Assembly (NCBI GenBank): GCA_017161665.1
Contig: JADFCT010000018.1
Coordinates: forward strand, 1-21,731
Source of the DNA: Candidatus Sumerlaeota bacterium
Lineage (GTDB): Bacteria > Sumerlaeota > Sumerlaeia > JADFCT01
Direction of reading: 5' to 3'
DNA length: 21,731 nucleotides
The translations under genes and the position numbers were made by a program. Positions 13,858 to 21,731 of the stretch are shown piece after piece. The notes below the pieces were generated by a model. The model saw only the letters and a program-made list of their open reading frames with translations, ran no database searches and was not told the origin of the DNA. The first letter of the stretch is position 1, and every line of letters begins with the position of its first letter.

Positions 13858-15414
13858 ATGCAGAATCAAAAGGGAGAAACGGTCGCCATCCGAAACGTGG
13901 CGGCCATCGACATCGGCTCAAATGCCATCCGACTGGTAATTGCCCAGATCGACGCCGACGGCGCTATCCACCGGCTGGAGGATCTACAGCGTTCGGCCCC
14001 GCTGGGGCGTGAATCCTTTTCAACGGGACACATCACGGCAGAAACCACAAACCTGGCCATCGAAATCCTGAGGGGCTTCCAAACGATCATGGCCCCCTAC
14101 AACATTGACAAACTCCGGGCCGTGACAACCACAGCGGTACGCGAAGCCGCCAACCAGGACATGTTCCTGGAACGCATCTACATGGGCACGGGCCTGGCGG
14201 TGGAAGTGATTGCCGGGTCCGAGGCCGATCGACTGTTGTACGCCGCCGTCCGCGAAGCCTTCCGCAAACAAAACCTCACAAGCAAGGGAACATCACTGAT
14301 TATGGAACTCGGCGGCGGCACGGCCGAGATTTCAATGTATGAACGCGACCACGTGGTCTTTTCCGGCTCCTACCCCCTGGGGACCACCCGACTCCACAGC
14401 GCTCTGCGCGCCGCCCATCGCTCGCAAAGTGAGTTAGTCGAACTGATCAACCGCTACATCGGACCCGCCATCTCCGTCATTCAGCAATCCTCTCCCCTGG
14501 ACGAGGTGGAAACGGTTATCTGTGTGGGAGGGGACATGCGTTTTGTGGCCAATCAACTGGCGCCGGAGGCGGAGACGGATACGCTGGTTCGTACTTTCAG
14601 CCGAAAAGATTTTGTCAAGTTCGCCAAAGCCATCGCCCGGTTGCGAGTCGATCAGATCGTCCACAAGTATATCCTGTCCTATCAGGACAGTGAAGCCCTG
14701 GTCCCCGCCCTGCTGACCTATGCTGAGGTCTTGCGACGGACAAAAGCCCAAACCGTTTACGTGCCCAATGTGAGCATGCGTGACGGAATGATTCTGGACT
14801 TCGTGACCGAAGAAACGGGACGTGGCCTGGACGAGATGGAGGAGCAAATCTTTTCGTCTGCGGGATTTCTCGGCCTGCATTATGACTATGATGAAGACCA
14901 CGCCCAACATGTCGCCGATCTGTCCTGTCAACTGTTCGACCTTCTGGGTAGTACACACATGCTGGGACGCCGGGAGCGACGGTTGCTCAAGGTGGCGGCA
15001 TTGCTCCATGATGTGGGCAACTACATTTCCAATCGTTCCCATCACAAGCACAGCGAGTACATTATTCAAGCCTCCGATATTTTCGGGCTCCGTCCCCAGG
15101 ACAAACAGATCGTCAGCATTGTGGCGCGTTACCACCGCCGGGCCTTACCCAAGCCCACCCACTTGGGTTTCACCACAATGTCACGAACCGACCGAGCCAC
15201 GATTTCAAAACTGGCCGCCATCCTCCGAGTGGCCGACGCCCTGGATCGCAGTCATTCCCGCAAGGTCAAAAAGATTAATGTGGATTTGCGGCGAAACGAA
15301 ATTTACCTGATTCTGGGAACCCGTGAGGATCTGACGCTGGAGCGACTGGCCATGCGAACCAAAGGGGTTTTGTTTGAAGAAGTGTTTGGACGCAAAATCG
15401 TCCTGCAAAACTGA
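13858..15414 (+). CDS. ppx: Exopolyphosphatase, Ppx/GppA family with C-terminal HD domain
   Basis: Ppx/GppA enzymes release phosphate from polyphosphate ends or hydrolyse pppGpp. Residues about 12-310 form the actin-like ASKHA catalytic part: AAIDIGSNAIRLVI at 15-28, the EVIAGSEADRL loop at 116-126 where Glu122 aligns with the catalytic glutamate, and MELGGGTAEISMY at 149-161. Residues about 320-518 form the HD-type domain, with LLHDVGNYISNR at 382-393 and an RVADALDRSHSR segment near 457-468. The 518-residue length matches the two-part family. The second acidic residue of the usual EE pair is alanine. The gene sits 18 bp after the ROK kinase and 64 bp before ppk1. That neighbourhood favours exopolyphosphatase over GppA activity, although sequence alone cannot separate them. 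Confidence 0.93.
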   Translation: MQNQKGETVAIRNVAAIDIGSNAIRLVIAQIDADGAIHRLEDLQRSAPLGRESFSTGHITAETTNLAIEILRGFQTIMAPYNIDKLRAVTTTAVREAANQDMFLERIYMGTGLAVEVIAGSEADRLLYAAVREAFRKQNLTSKGTSLIMELGGGTAEISMYERDHVVFSGSYPLGTTRLHSALRAAHRSQSELVELINRYIGPAISVIQQSSPLDEVETVICVGGDMRFVANQLAPEAETDTLVRTFSRKDFVKFAKAIARLRVDQIVHKYILSYQDSEALVPALLTYAEVLRRTKAQTVYVPNVSMRDGMILDFVTEETGRGLDEMEEQIFSSAGFLGLHYDYDEDHAQHVADLSCQLFDLLGSTHMLGRRERRLLKVAALLHDVGNYISNRSHHKHSEYIIQASDIFGLRPQDKQIVSIVARYHRRALPKPTHLGFTTMSRTDRATISKLAAILRVADALDRSHSRKVKKINVDLRRNEIYLILGTREDLTLERLAMRTKGVLFEEVFGRKIVLQN

Positions 15415-15478
15415 TCGAATGAATTCGGCGCTTTGACCGACACGGCCTTCCCATTCAAAAACGTGAAAAGACAAAGGT

Positions 15479-17632
15479 ATGATGAAGAAACTGAACGCTC
15501 CCGAAAACCTGATTAACCGCGAAATGAGTTGGCTGGAGTTTAACACACGCGTGTTACATGAAGGCCTGTCCGACAAGACACCGTTGCTCGAGCGCCTGAA
15601 GTTTCTGGCCATCGTCAGCTCGAACCTGGATGAATTCTTCATGGTTCGTGTCGGCGGTCTGACACAACTGGCCAAGCGGGGGGAGCGACGGAAATGCCCG
15701 GCGGGCATGACGCCCCGCCAGCAGATCCGGGAAATCTCCAAACGGGCCCATGAAATGGTCCGGGCCCAATACGCCTGCTTGCGCGAAGAATTGATGCCCG
15801 CCCTGGAAGCCAAGGGCATTATCCGCATGGCTCCCCAATCACTGTCTGCCAAGGAATACGACGCCCTGCGATGGTACTTCGATGAAGAAATCTTTCCGAT
15901 CCTGACCCCCATTGCCGCCAGTGAGGACGTATTCCAAACCCTGTCCGGCCTGACAAATTATCTGGCCGTGCGGCTGAAGAAACACGAAAGCAGCCATGGA
16001 AAAGGGAACAAGCCGTCCACCCATCCCGAAGTGTTGGGCTTGATCGCTTTGCCCCGATCCATGCAGCGGTTTATTCAGGTTCTCGCCGAAAGCGGATACC
16101 GATATGTGTTGCTGGAAGATCTGGTTCAGGACCGGGTGAACGCTTTTTTTCCCGGTTATGAAGTGCTGGAGACGACGTTGTTCCGAATCACCCGCAACGC
16201 GAATCTGCCACTCCAGGAAGAAGAAGGCGGCGATTTGCTCGACGCCATGCAGGACGTCCTGCGGGGTCGCCTTCACGCCGCGCCCTTGCGGTTGGAAATC
16301 GATGCCCATGCCGGCCGGATCATGACAAAGCGGCTGGTGGAAGCCCTGGAAATCAATCAGCGAAGCGACTTATATCGTATCGACGGCCCCCTGGACCTCA
16401 AGCCCTTCATGGGACTGGCTGCGCAAATGGACTTTTCGGATTTGCGATACCCGCCCTACCAGCCGCAACCGTCGCCCGTCATGGACACGGATGAGCCAAT
16501 CTGGGACATCGTGCGCCGCGAAGACGTCATTATCCATCACCCCTACGAAGCCTTTCAGCCCGTGATCCAAATGGTCAGCGAAGCAGCCGAAGATCCGCAG
16601 ACCATCGCCATCAAACAAACACTGTACCGAACAAGCTCAAACTCGCCGATCATCGACGCTCTCGAACGGGCGGCTCTCAATGGCAAACAGGTCACCGTCA
16701 TGGTGGAGGTCAAAGCCCGGTTTGACGAAGAGCAGAATATCCAGTGGGCCAATCGTCTCGTCGAAGCCGGCGCGCAGGTGATTTACGGCATCCTCCGACT
16801 CAAAACACATTCCAAGGCCCTGATGGTTGTGCGCCGGGAAGCCGACGGCGTGCGCCGATACCTGCACTTGGCCACGGGCAACTATAATGAAAAAACAGCG
16901 GCGCTCTATGAGGATATCGGCCTGATCACCAGTGATGAAGACTTCGGCAGCGATGGCTCCAATTTCTTCAACGCCGTCTCTGGTTACAGTGAACCGCGCG
17001 AATGGCGACGGCTGGCCATTGCGCCGACTCACCTGCGCCGGCAGTTGGAAGAAATGATTGACCGCGAAATCTCCTGTTCCACACCCGAGACGCCGGGCCT
17101 CATCCTGGCGAAAATGAACAGTTTATTGGACCCGGAAATCTGCCGCAACCTGTACAAGGCGTCTCAGGCGGGCGTAAAAATCAAACTCTGCGTGCGAGGG
17201 ATTTGTTGTCTGCGCCCCGGTCTCAAAGGCATCAGTGAAAACATTGAAGTCATCAGCGTGGTGGACCGCTTCCTCGAACACAGCCGCATCTTCTATTTCC
17301 AGAATAGCGGCCAGGAAGAAATCTACCTGGCCAGCGCCGACTGGATGCCCCGCAATCTGGACCGGCGCGTGGAAATCATGTTCCCCATCGTTCAGGAAGC
17401 CCCCAAGGAACGGGTGATTCACATCCTGAAAACCGCTCTGAGCGATAATCAGAAAGCCTGGGTTCTGAATTCCGATGGCTCCTATTCCAAACGCGACATC
17501 GAACCGGGCGCCTTGCCCATTCGCTGTCAGGAAGTCTTCATGAAATCGGCCCAGGAAGCGGCGCGCGCCTGGAATCAGGCCAAGCGGGCCACATTCCAAC
17601 CCAGAGGCCCAGGAACCGCTCCGGGGCTTTAA
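15479..17632 (+). CDS. ppk1: Polyphosphate kinase 1
   Basis: Ppk1 reversibly transfers the ATP gamma-phosphate to a growing polyphosphate chain. The N-terminal and head domains start with NREMSWLEFNTRVL at 13-26 and SSNLDEFFMVRVGGL at 47-61. The two phospholipase-D-like catalytic domains are present: LKTHSKALMV at 441-450 with His444, the position that becomes phosphorylated, followed by HLATGNYNEKTA; and FLEHSRIFYF at 598-607 with His601. The 717-residue length is normal. The start is one of two consecutive ATGs (15479 or 15482) after AAAGG; the second has the better spacing. It is the last gene of the kinase-ppx-ppk1 set and converges on the GH26 gene with only 28 bp between them. No clear plus-strand terminator is visible. 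Confidence 0.97.
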   Translation: MMKKLNAPENLINREMSWLEFNTRVLHEGLSDKTPLLERLKFLAIVSSNLDEFFMVRVGGLTQLAKRGERRKCPAGMTPRQQIREISKRAHEMVRAQYACLREELMPALEAKGIIRMAPQSLSAKEYDALRWYFDEEIFPILTPIAASEDVFQTLSGLTNYLAVRLKKHESSHGKGNKPSTHPEVLGLIALPRSMQRFIQVLAESGYRYVLLEDLVQDRVNAFFPGYEVLETTLFRITRNANLPLQEEEGGDLLDAMQDVLRGRLHAAPLRLEIDAHAGRIMTKRLVEALEINQRSDLYRIDGPLDLKPFMGLAAQMDFSDLRYPPYQPQPSPVMDTDEPIWDIVRREDVIIHHPYEAFQPVIQMVSEAAEDPQTIAIKQTLYRTSSNSPIIDALERAALNGKQVTVMVEVKARFDEEQNIQWANRLVEAGAQVIYGILRLKTHSKALMVVRREADGVRRYLHLATGNYNEKTAALYEDIGLITSDEDFGSDGSNFFNAVSGYSEPREWRRLAIAPTHLRRQLEEMIDREISCSTPETPGLILAKMNSLLDPEICRNLYKASQAGVKIKLCVRGICCLRPGLKGISENIEVISVVDRFLEHSRIFYFQNSGQEEIYLASADWMPRNLDRRVEIMFPIVQEAPKERVIHILKTALSDNQKAWVLNSDGSYSKRDIEPGALPIRCQEVFMKSAQEAARAWNQAKRATFQPRGPGTAPGL

Positions 17633-17660
17633 TGCAAAAAAAACACCCCACAAAACAGGA

Positions 17661-18740
17661 TCACGGCGCCTGAGGCGGCCCCGTGCGTTCCATCGTCACT
17701 TCGTCACGGGTAAGGATCCCTTTGTGGGTATAGGTTTTGCGCACCCACTCTGCCGGATTGCGATCTCCGGGTCCCCACCAGGGCAGAACATACAGCCAGC
17801 GCGGACCCGTCGTTTCCATAATATCGGGATTGGGAATGGCTCCGCATTCGGCCAGAGCCAGCATTTTCCCCGGTGAGACCTGCTGCATAATATCAAAGGC
17901 CTTTTGATAAGCGTCGTCCTGCGCCTCGGCCCATCCATAATAGTCATTCGGATAAATATCAATTCCCGATATATCCACATACTCGGCGCCGGGATAAAAA
18001 CGCTGACGATACGCAATCTGCGTCACATCTTTGCCCGGCGCGGCTGGTTTCAGTCCTGCGCTGTAAACCCAGATGAGGTTGTGGATCTTCCGCTCCTTTA
18101 CCAGATAGTTAAACATCTGTCGCCACAACTCGGCCGTGTTTTCAGGCTGGTCCTTATCGGTCCACCAAAACCAGCCTCCGTCAATTTCATGAAATGGCCG
18201 CCACAGGATCGGCACGCGGGCATCAGCGAGTTTTTCCAGATAATCCGCATGACGCGCCAGGTCCTCCATGAATTGCCGATGGGGCTCCGTCCCCGGCTTG
18301 CAGGCCGCAGCCAGGTCAAAGGGACCGCTGGGGGGATTGTTCCCATGCTTCCCGACCCAGGCCGTGCCGTCCGGCTTGCCCGGATGCTTCCAGTGAAATT
18401 GCACGGCCACGATGGCGCCCTGTCGCCATTGCGCAATGGCGGTTTCGACCATCCGCTCGACCACGGGCGTATAGGTTTCGCCCCAGGTAGGCGAGTTCCA
18501 TCCCGAGAGATCCAACGCCACAATGGCCGGCTTTTTTCCTGTTTCCTTGAAAACCGCCTCCGCGTTCTGAACGCCTGAAATCCCACTGAGTGTTTGATCG
18601 CCGTAAATGGACTCCAGATAATTCAGCAGCGCTCGCCCTTCAGAAATCAGATTTTTATCCACCGGCTCCATGGCGCCAGCGCCGGAAACGGTCACGGTCA
18701 GAATGATGGCCAGGGTCCATCGCATAAAAGAACGCTTCAT
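17661..18740 (-). CDS. Secreted glycoside hydrolase family 26, beta-mannanase-like
   Basis: GH26 enzymes are mostly retaining beta-1,4-mannanases. The 359-residue protein begins with a Sec signal peptide (MKRSFMRW, a hydrophobic core, then AGA before MEP), so it is exported. The catalytic acid/base lies in WRPFHEIDGGWFWW at 180-193 (Glu185), and the nucleophile in LALAECGA at 294-301 (Glu298). ISGIDIYPNDYYGW at 258-270 is also typical. The frame is open much further upstream, but that part is antisense to infB. The ATG at 18740 directly follows GGAGAAGGA and begins the signal peptide. The gene has its own candidate promoter just after the infB terminator. No sugar transporter or second hydrolase is nearby. 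The substrate could be mannan, glucomannan or a related glycan. Confidence 0.9.
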   Translation of the reverse strand: MKRSFMRWTLAIILTVTVSGAGAMEPVDKNLISEGRALLNYLESIYGDQTLSGISGVQNAEAVFKETGKKPAIVALDLSGWNSPTWGETYTPVVERMVETAIAQWRQGAIVAVQFHWKHPGKPDGTAWVGKHGNNPPSGPFDLAAACKPGTEPHRQFMEDLARHADYLEKLADARVPILWRPFHEIDGGWFWWTDKDQPENTAELWRQMFNYLVKERKIHNLIWVYSAGLKPAAPGKDVTQIAYRQRFYPGAEYVDISGIDIYPNDYYGWAEAQDDAYQKAFDIMQQVSPGKMLALAECGAIPNPDIMETTGPRWLYVLPWWGPGDRNPAEWVRKTYTHKGILTRDEVTMERTGPPQAP

Positions 18741-18767
18741 GTCCTTCTCCTGTCTGCGTTGTGTCGT

Positions 18768-18797
18768 ATCATAAAAAACGCCCATGAGACGAATGAA
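18768..18797 (-). promoter_or_regulatory. Candidate GH26 promoter overlapping the infB terminator
   Basis: On the minus strand TATGAT (18768-18773) matches five of six -10 positions and shares its first T with the terminator T-run. A poor -35 candidate, TTCATT (18792-18797), lies 18 bp upstream, within the terminator loop. The leader to the ATG at 18740 would be about 20 nt with GGAGAAGGA in place. Confidence 0.45.
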
Positions 18798-18811
18798 TCG
18801 AACCATGGGCG
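18773..18811 (-). terminator. Intrinsic terminator of infB
   Basis: On the minus strand an 8-bp perfect stem (CGCCCATG with CATGGGCG, 18804-18811 and 18779-18786) encloses a 17-nt loop that can itself pair CGA with TCG. Six T residues (18773-18778) follow directly. It sits 33 bp after the infB stop. Confidence 0.87.
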
Positions 18812-18843
18812 CATCATAAAACCAGCACTTCGAAACGGAATGT

Positions 18844-21552
18844 CTACTCGAGGGTGCGTTCCATTTCTTCCAAAGCATACGCCTCGATAATGTCGCCTTT
18901 TTTAATATCGCCGAAACGCTCCAGTCCGATGCCGCACTCCAAACCACTGAGAACTTTATCTGACGCATCCTTATGGCGGCGAAGCGAATTAATTTTGCCC
19001 TGATAAATGACTTTCCCGTCACGCAACAGTCGAATATTGGAATTCGATCGGATTTCGCCCTCAAGAACCATGGAGCCGGCAATGGTGCCGAGCTTGCCGA
19101 TCTTGAACGGCTTGAGCACTTCGGCCTTGCCCTGAGGAATCTCTTTGAACTTTTGATCCAACAGACCGAGCATGGCCTTTTGAATGTCGTCCAACAGGGC
19201 ATAGATGACCGTATAGCATTTGACATCAATGCCCTCTTCATAGGCCAGCGATTCGGCAGCCGCCTCAGCGCGCACATTGAAGCCAATGATGATGGCGTCT
19301 GACGCGTCCGCCAGCCGCACGTCGTTTTCGGTAATGGAGCCGACGGCCGAGTGCAAAACCTGTAACTTGACTTTCTCACTCGGAATCTTCTCAAGGGATT
19401 GCTCAATGGCTTCGATGGAACCCTGCACATCACCCTTGATGATCAAGTTGAGTTTCTTCACATCCTGGCTGGCGAGGTAGTCCTTCAGCCCCTCCAGCGA
19501 CACATGCGAACGCTTGTCCAAACCGGCTTTGCGACGGCGATTGGCGCGTCGTTCGGATATCTGTCGGGCCAGTCGATCATCCTCCAGCGCCAGGAAAGGC
19601 TCGCCAGCCTCGGGCGCCTCGCCGGTCAAGCCATACACACGGGCCGGGAAGGGACTGCATACTTCCTTAATGGCGTGGCCGCGATTATCCAGCATGGAAC
19701 GGATGCGTCCAAAGGTTTGCCCGGCCAACAGAACGTCACCGACTTTCAAACGTCCCTGCTGAACCAGAACGGTGGCCTCAATGCCTCGCTGTTGATTGAG
19801 CAGGGCCTCGATAATGACGCCGTCGGCGGGACCGTCGGGATCACATTCGAGTTCCAGCATTTCCGCCTGGAGCAACAGGGTCTCCAGAAATCCATCAATA
19901 CCGATACTTTGCTTGGCCGAGATTTCGCAGAATAGTGTGCTTCCGCCATATTCCTCCGGCACCAGATCATAAGACATCAGCTGCTGCCGGACCCTCATGG
20001 GGTCCGCTTCCGGCAGGTCGATCTTGTTGATCACCACAACAATCGGCACCTCGGCGGCTTTGGCGTGATTGATGGCCTCAATCGTCTGAGGCATGACGCC
20101 GTCATTGGCCGCGACCACCAGAGCGACCACATCGGTGGCCTGCGCGCCTCGCAGGCGCATGGAGGTAAAAGCCGCGTGTCCCGGCGTATCGAGAAAAACC
20201 ACCTCGCCGCGATCAGTATGCACATGGTAGGCGCCGATGTGCTGGGTGATCCCGCCATGCTCACTTTCAAGAACCTCAAGCTTCGCAATCTGTTCCAGAA
20301 GCGACGTCTTCCCGTGGTCAACATGCCCCATGATTGTCACAACAGGGGGACGCGACTGGCGACGACTGTCATCGCGGCGCCCTTCCTGAAGTTGCTCCAC
20401 ATCGGACTCATCGGTATCGGGAATAAACTCGACGCCATAACCCAATTCCATGCAAAACAGCTGGACCATATCGGGATCAATGGCTTCATTGAGCGTCACA
20501 GGTGAGCCCATCAACAGGGCCTTCTTGATCAATTCGGAAGCGTCGATGCGCATCTTTTCGGCGAGTTCGGCCGTGGTAATCTGGCCATGCACGCGAACCT
20601 GTTTGATCACCGGTTGCGGAGGAGCCATCGGGCGCGGCGCGGATTTTTTAGAGGCCAGCGACCGGGGCTTGGCTGAGGGGGCGCGACGACCGGAGGCGCC
20701 GGGAACCAGACGGGTGGGACGCATCCGATGTTTCTGACGCTGAGCGGCCGTGCTGGCGCCTGCGTCATTTTGCTCGGTTGCCCGGACCCCGGGTTTCTTC
20801 TTATCGCGACGGCGTCCGCGTTTCCCGCCCTCTTTGTCCATCTTCATGACGCCGATGGTGACGTTTTCAAGATCAACCTTGAACTCGCCTTCGCCCTTTT
20901 GTCGCGGTGGCTTGGCGCCTTCCCGCTGTCGTCCAACGGGCGCAGAGGCATTCGCCGGCGCCCCGGCTCCTGGCGCGCGCCGGCCACGGGCATCCCGGGC
21001 GTCACGGGGTGGCGCATCGCTGCCCCTCGGTCCCGGACGACGGCTGGCCGGTCGTTCTCCAGCAGTTTCTCGGCTCGGAAGCGGGGCGCGCCCTTCGGGA
21101 CGCTCGGGACGATCGGCGGGGGGCTTCGATTTCGCGGTCTTCTGGAGTTCCAGCAGTTTATGCCGCTCCAACGTGGCCGCTGCCGTTTTCCGATGCGCAT
21201 CAGCCTGGGCGCGGGCGGCCGCCGCTCGGGCCTGCGCTTCTTCGATCTTGCGATGCTGATCTTCCATCGCCTCTGGCGTGGATTCAGCCTCGCTCTTGGC
21301 TTCGCTTTTTGGCTTGGCCTTTGAGGCCGGCGCCTTGGGGCCAACCTCAACCTCGGCCTGGCGTGTCTTGGCCCACTCCACCGCCCGAGCATTGCTGCGT
21401 TTGACGAAATGCTCGTAGATGCGTTCGGTTTCTTTGTCCTTGATTCGGGACATGTGGTTACGAACGGAAATGTCCAGAGACTCCAATTCTGCGATCAGTT
21501 CATTGGCATCAATTTCCAAATCCGTCGCTAACTCGTGTACACGCACTGCCAT
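18844..21552 (-). CDS. infB: Translation initiation factor IF-2
   Basis: IF-2 is the GTPase that brings initiator fMet-tRNA to the 30S subunit and promotes subunit joining. The 902-residue protein has an IF2_N domain at about 1-55 (VRVHELATDLEIDANELIAE), then roughly 260 residues of charged low-complexity linker rich in Ala, Arg, Pro and Lys, and a second IF2_N-like domain near 320-375. The GTPase domain follows: GHVDHGKTS at 409-417 (G1), DTPGH at 455-459 (G3) and NKID at 509-512 (G4). The beta-barrel and C-terminal fMet-tRNA-binding domains complete it. AAAGG lies nine bases before the ATG at 21552. The usual downstream partners rbfA and truB are absent; a terminator and a GH26 gene follow instead. 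Confidence 0.97.
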   Translation of the reverse strand: MAVRVHELATDLEIDANELIAELESLDISVRNHMSRIKDKETERIYEHFVKRSNARAVEWAKTRQAEVEVGPKAPASKAKPKSEAKSEAESTPEAMEDQHRKIEEAQARAAAARAQADAHRKTAAATLERHKLLELQKTAKSKPPADRPERPEGRAPLPSRETAGERPASRRPGPRGSDAPPRDARDARGRRAPGAGAPANASAPVGRQREGAKPPRQKGEGEFKVDLENVTIGVMKMDKEGGKRGRRRDKKKPGVRATEQNDAGASTAAQRQKHRMRPTRLVPGASGRRAPSAKPRSLASKKSAPRPMAPPQPVIKQVRVHGQITTAELAEKMRIDASELIKKALLMGSPVTLNEAIDPDMVQLFCMELGYGVEFIPDTDESDVEQLQEGRRDDSRRQSRPPVVTIMGHVDHGKTSLLEQIAKLEVLESEHGGITQHIGAYHVHTDRGEVVFLDTPGHAAFTSMRLRGAQATDVVALVVAANDGVMPQTIEAINHAKAAEVPIVVVINKIDLPEADPMRVRQQLMSYDLVPEEYGGSTLFCEISAKQSIGIDGFLETLLLQAEMLELECDPDGPADGVIIEALLNQQRGIEATVLVQQGRLKVGDVLLAGQTFGRIRSMLDNRGHAIKEVCSPFPARVYGLTGEAPEAGEPFLALEDDRLARQISERRANRRRKAGLDKRSHVSLEGLKDYLASQDVKKLNLIIKGDVQGSIEAIEQSLEKIPSEKVKLQVLHSAVGSITENDVRLADASDAIIIGFNVRAEAAAESLAYEEGIDVKCYTVIYALLDDIQKAMLGLLDQKFKEIPQGKAEVLKPFKIGKLGTIAGSMVLEGEIRSNSNIRLLRDGKVIYQGKINSLRRHKDASDKVLSGLECGIGLERFGDIKKGDIIEAYALEEMERTLE

Positions 21553-21731
21553 ACATATTGCCTTTGCTTTGTTTGCGCCGATGCTGGAAGACCGGTCACC
21601 CGGCGCGCCGCGGTAAATAACGGCTCCTTCCCCTTAACCAACGCGATGAGCCGCCATATAATGCGGCAATCCGTTTTCAGCCCGTTCCGTTGATCGGCCA
21701 GGCATTGCCCGGCGCGATTCTTAATAAAACC
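21553..21731 (-). other. Region upstream of infB, no gene called
   Basis: This edge region precedes infB. One minus-strand frame ends at a TGA at 21677-21679 after 17 residues and could be the tail of an upstream gene; another stays open into infB. Neither shows NusA or YlxR signatures, the common infB neighbours. A 5-bp hairpin (21650-21667) has no T-run. I cannot place a promoter with confidence. Confidence 0.3.

Noticed and set aside
17662..17685. GC hairpin over the GH26 stop codon as a terminator
   Set aside because: The stem has a bulge and the nearest T8 run starts about 18 nt later, too far for a canonical intrinsic terminator, although weak termination is not excluded.
18741..19433. 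N-terminal extension of the GH26 reading frame, 231 codons
   Set aside because: Most of it is another frame of the infB 3' end and it crosses the infB terminator; the signal peptide and a strong ribosome site begin at 18740.
21553..21731. YlxR or NusA end upstream of infB
   Set aside because: None of the three minus-strand frames shows the GRGAYLC-type YlxR motif or a recognisable NusA terminus.

Overview
This is a bacterial chromosomal window with about 57% GC by eye. It carries ordinary housekeeping and metabolic genes with recognisable Shine-Dalgarno sites. There is no CRISPR array, insertion sequence, phage gene, tRNA or rRNA. A secreted GH26 enzyme with a Sec signal peptide, a large membrane glycosyltransferase, a DUF6677-like membrane protein and a fused alpha/beta 2-oxoacid dehydrogenase E1 suggest an uncultured Gram-negative bacterium, perhaps of a PVC-like or Hydrogenedentes/Sumerlaeota-like lineage. 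That placement is an impression from gene content; I cannot confirm any taxon from sequence alone.

Layout. 1-441 (+): the tail of an unrecognised gene, coupled to a small membrane protein. 497-2968 (+): a fused TPP-dependent dehydrogenase E1, ending at a perfect 16-bp inverted-repeat terminator (3011-3046) shared with the convergent riboflavin genes. 3079-12621 (-): seven genes, in transcription order valS, a DUF6677-like membrane protein, a GT39-like glycosyltransferase, a single-pass helical-repeat (YfgM/TPR-like) protein, ribE, ribBA and ribH. The last four may form their own unit: a candidate promoter precedes the helical-repeat gene and a hairpin with a U-rich tail precedes ribE. 12622-12867 is a 246-bp divergent promoter region. 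12868-17632 (+): a ROK-family sugar kinase, a Ppx/GppA exopolyphosphatase with an HD domain, and polyphosphate kinase Ppk1. 17661-18740 (-): a secreted GH26 beta-mannanase-like enzyme. 18844-21552 (-): infB, with its own intrinsic terminator. 21553-21731: infB upstream region with no gene I can call. No gene-free stretch exceeds 300 bases.

How the genes fit together. ribE, ribBA and ribH cover GTP opening, butanone-phosphate formation, lumazine synthesis and riboflavin synthesis. The RibD deaminase/reductase step is absent here. Ppk1 and Ppx make and degrade polyphosphate, and the sugar kinase immediately upstream could plausibly draw on that pool. The glycosyltransferase and its two neighbouring membrane proteins look like envelope functions.

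I did not find a clearly new multi-gene system. The items most worth a second look are the ROK kinase-ppx-ppk1 module, the paired 30-nt-arm hairpin before ribE, the G9 tract at the start of the glycosyltransferase gene, and the E1 fusion with a stretched TPP motif and no E2/E3 partners.
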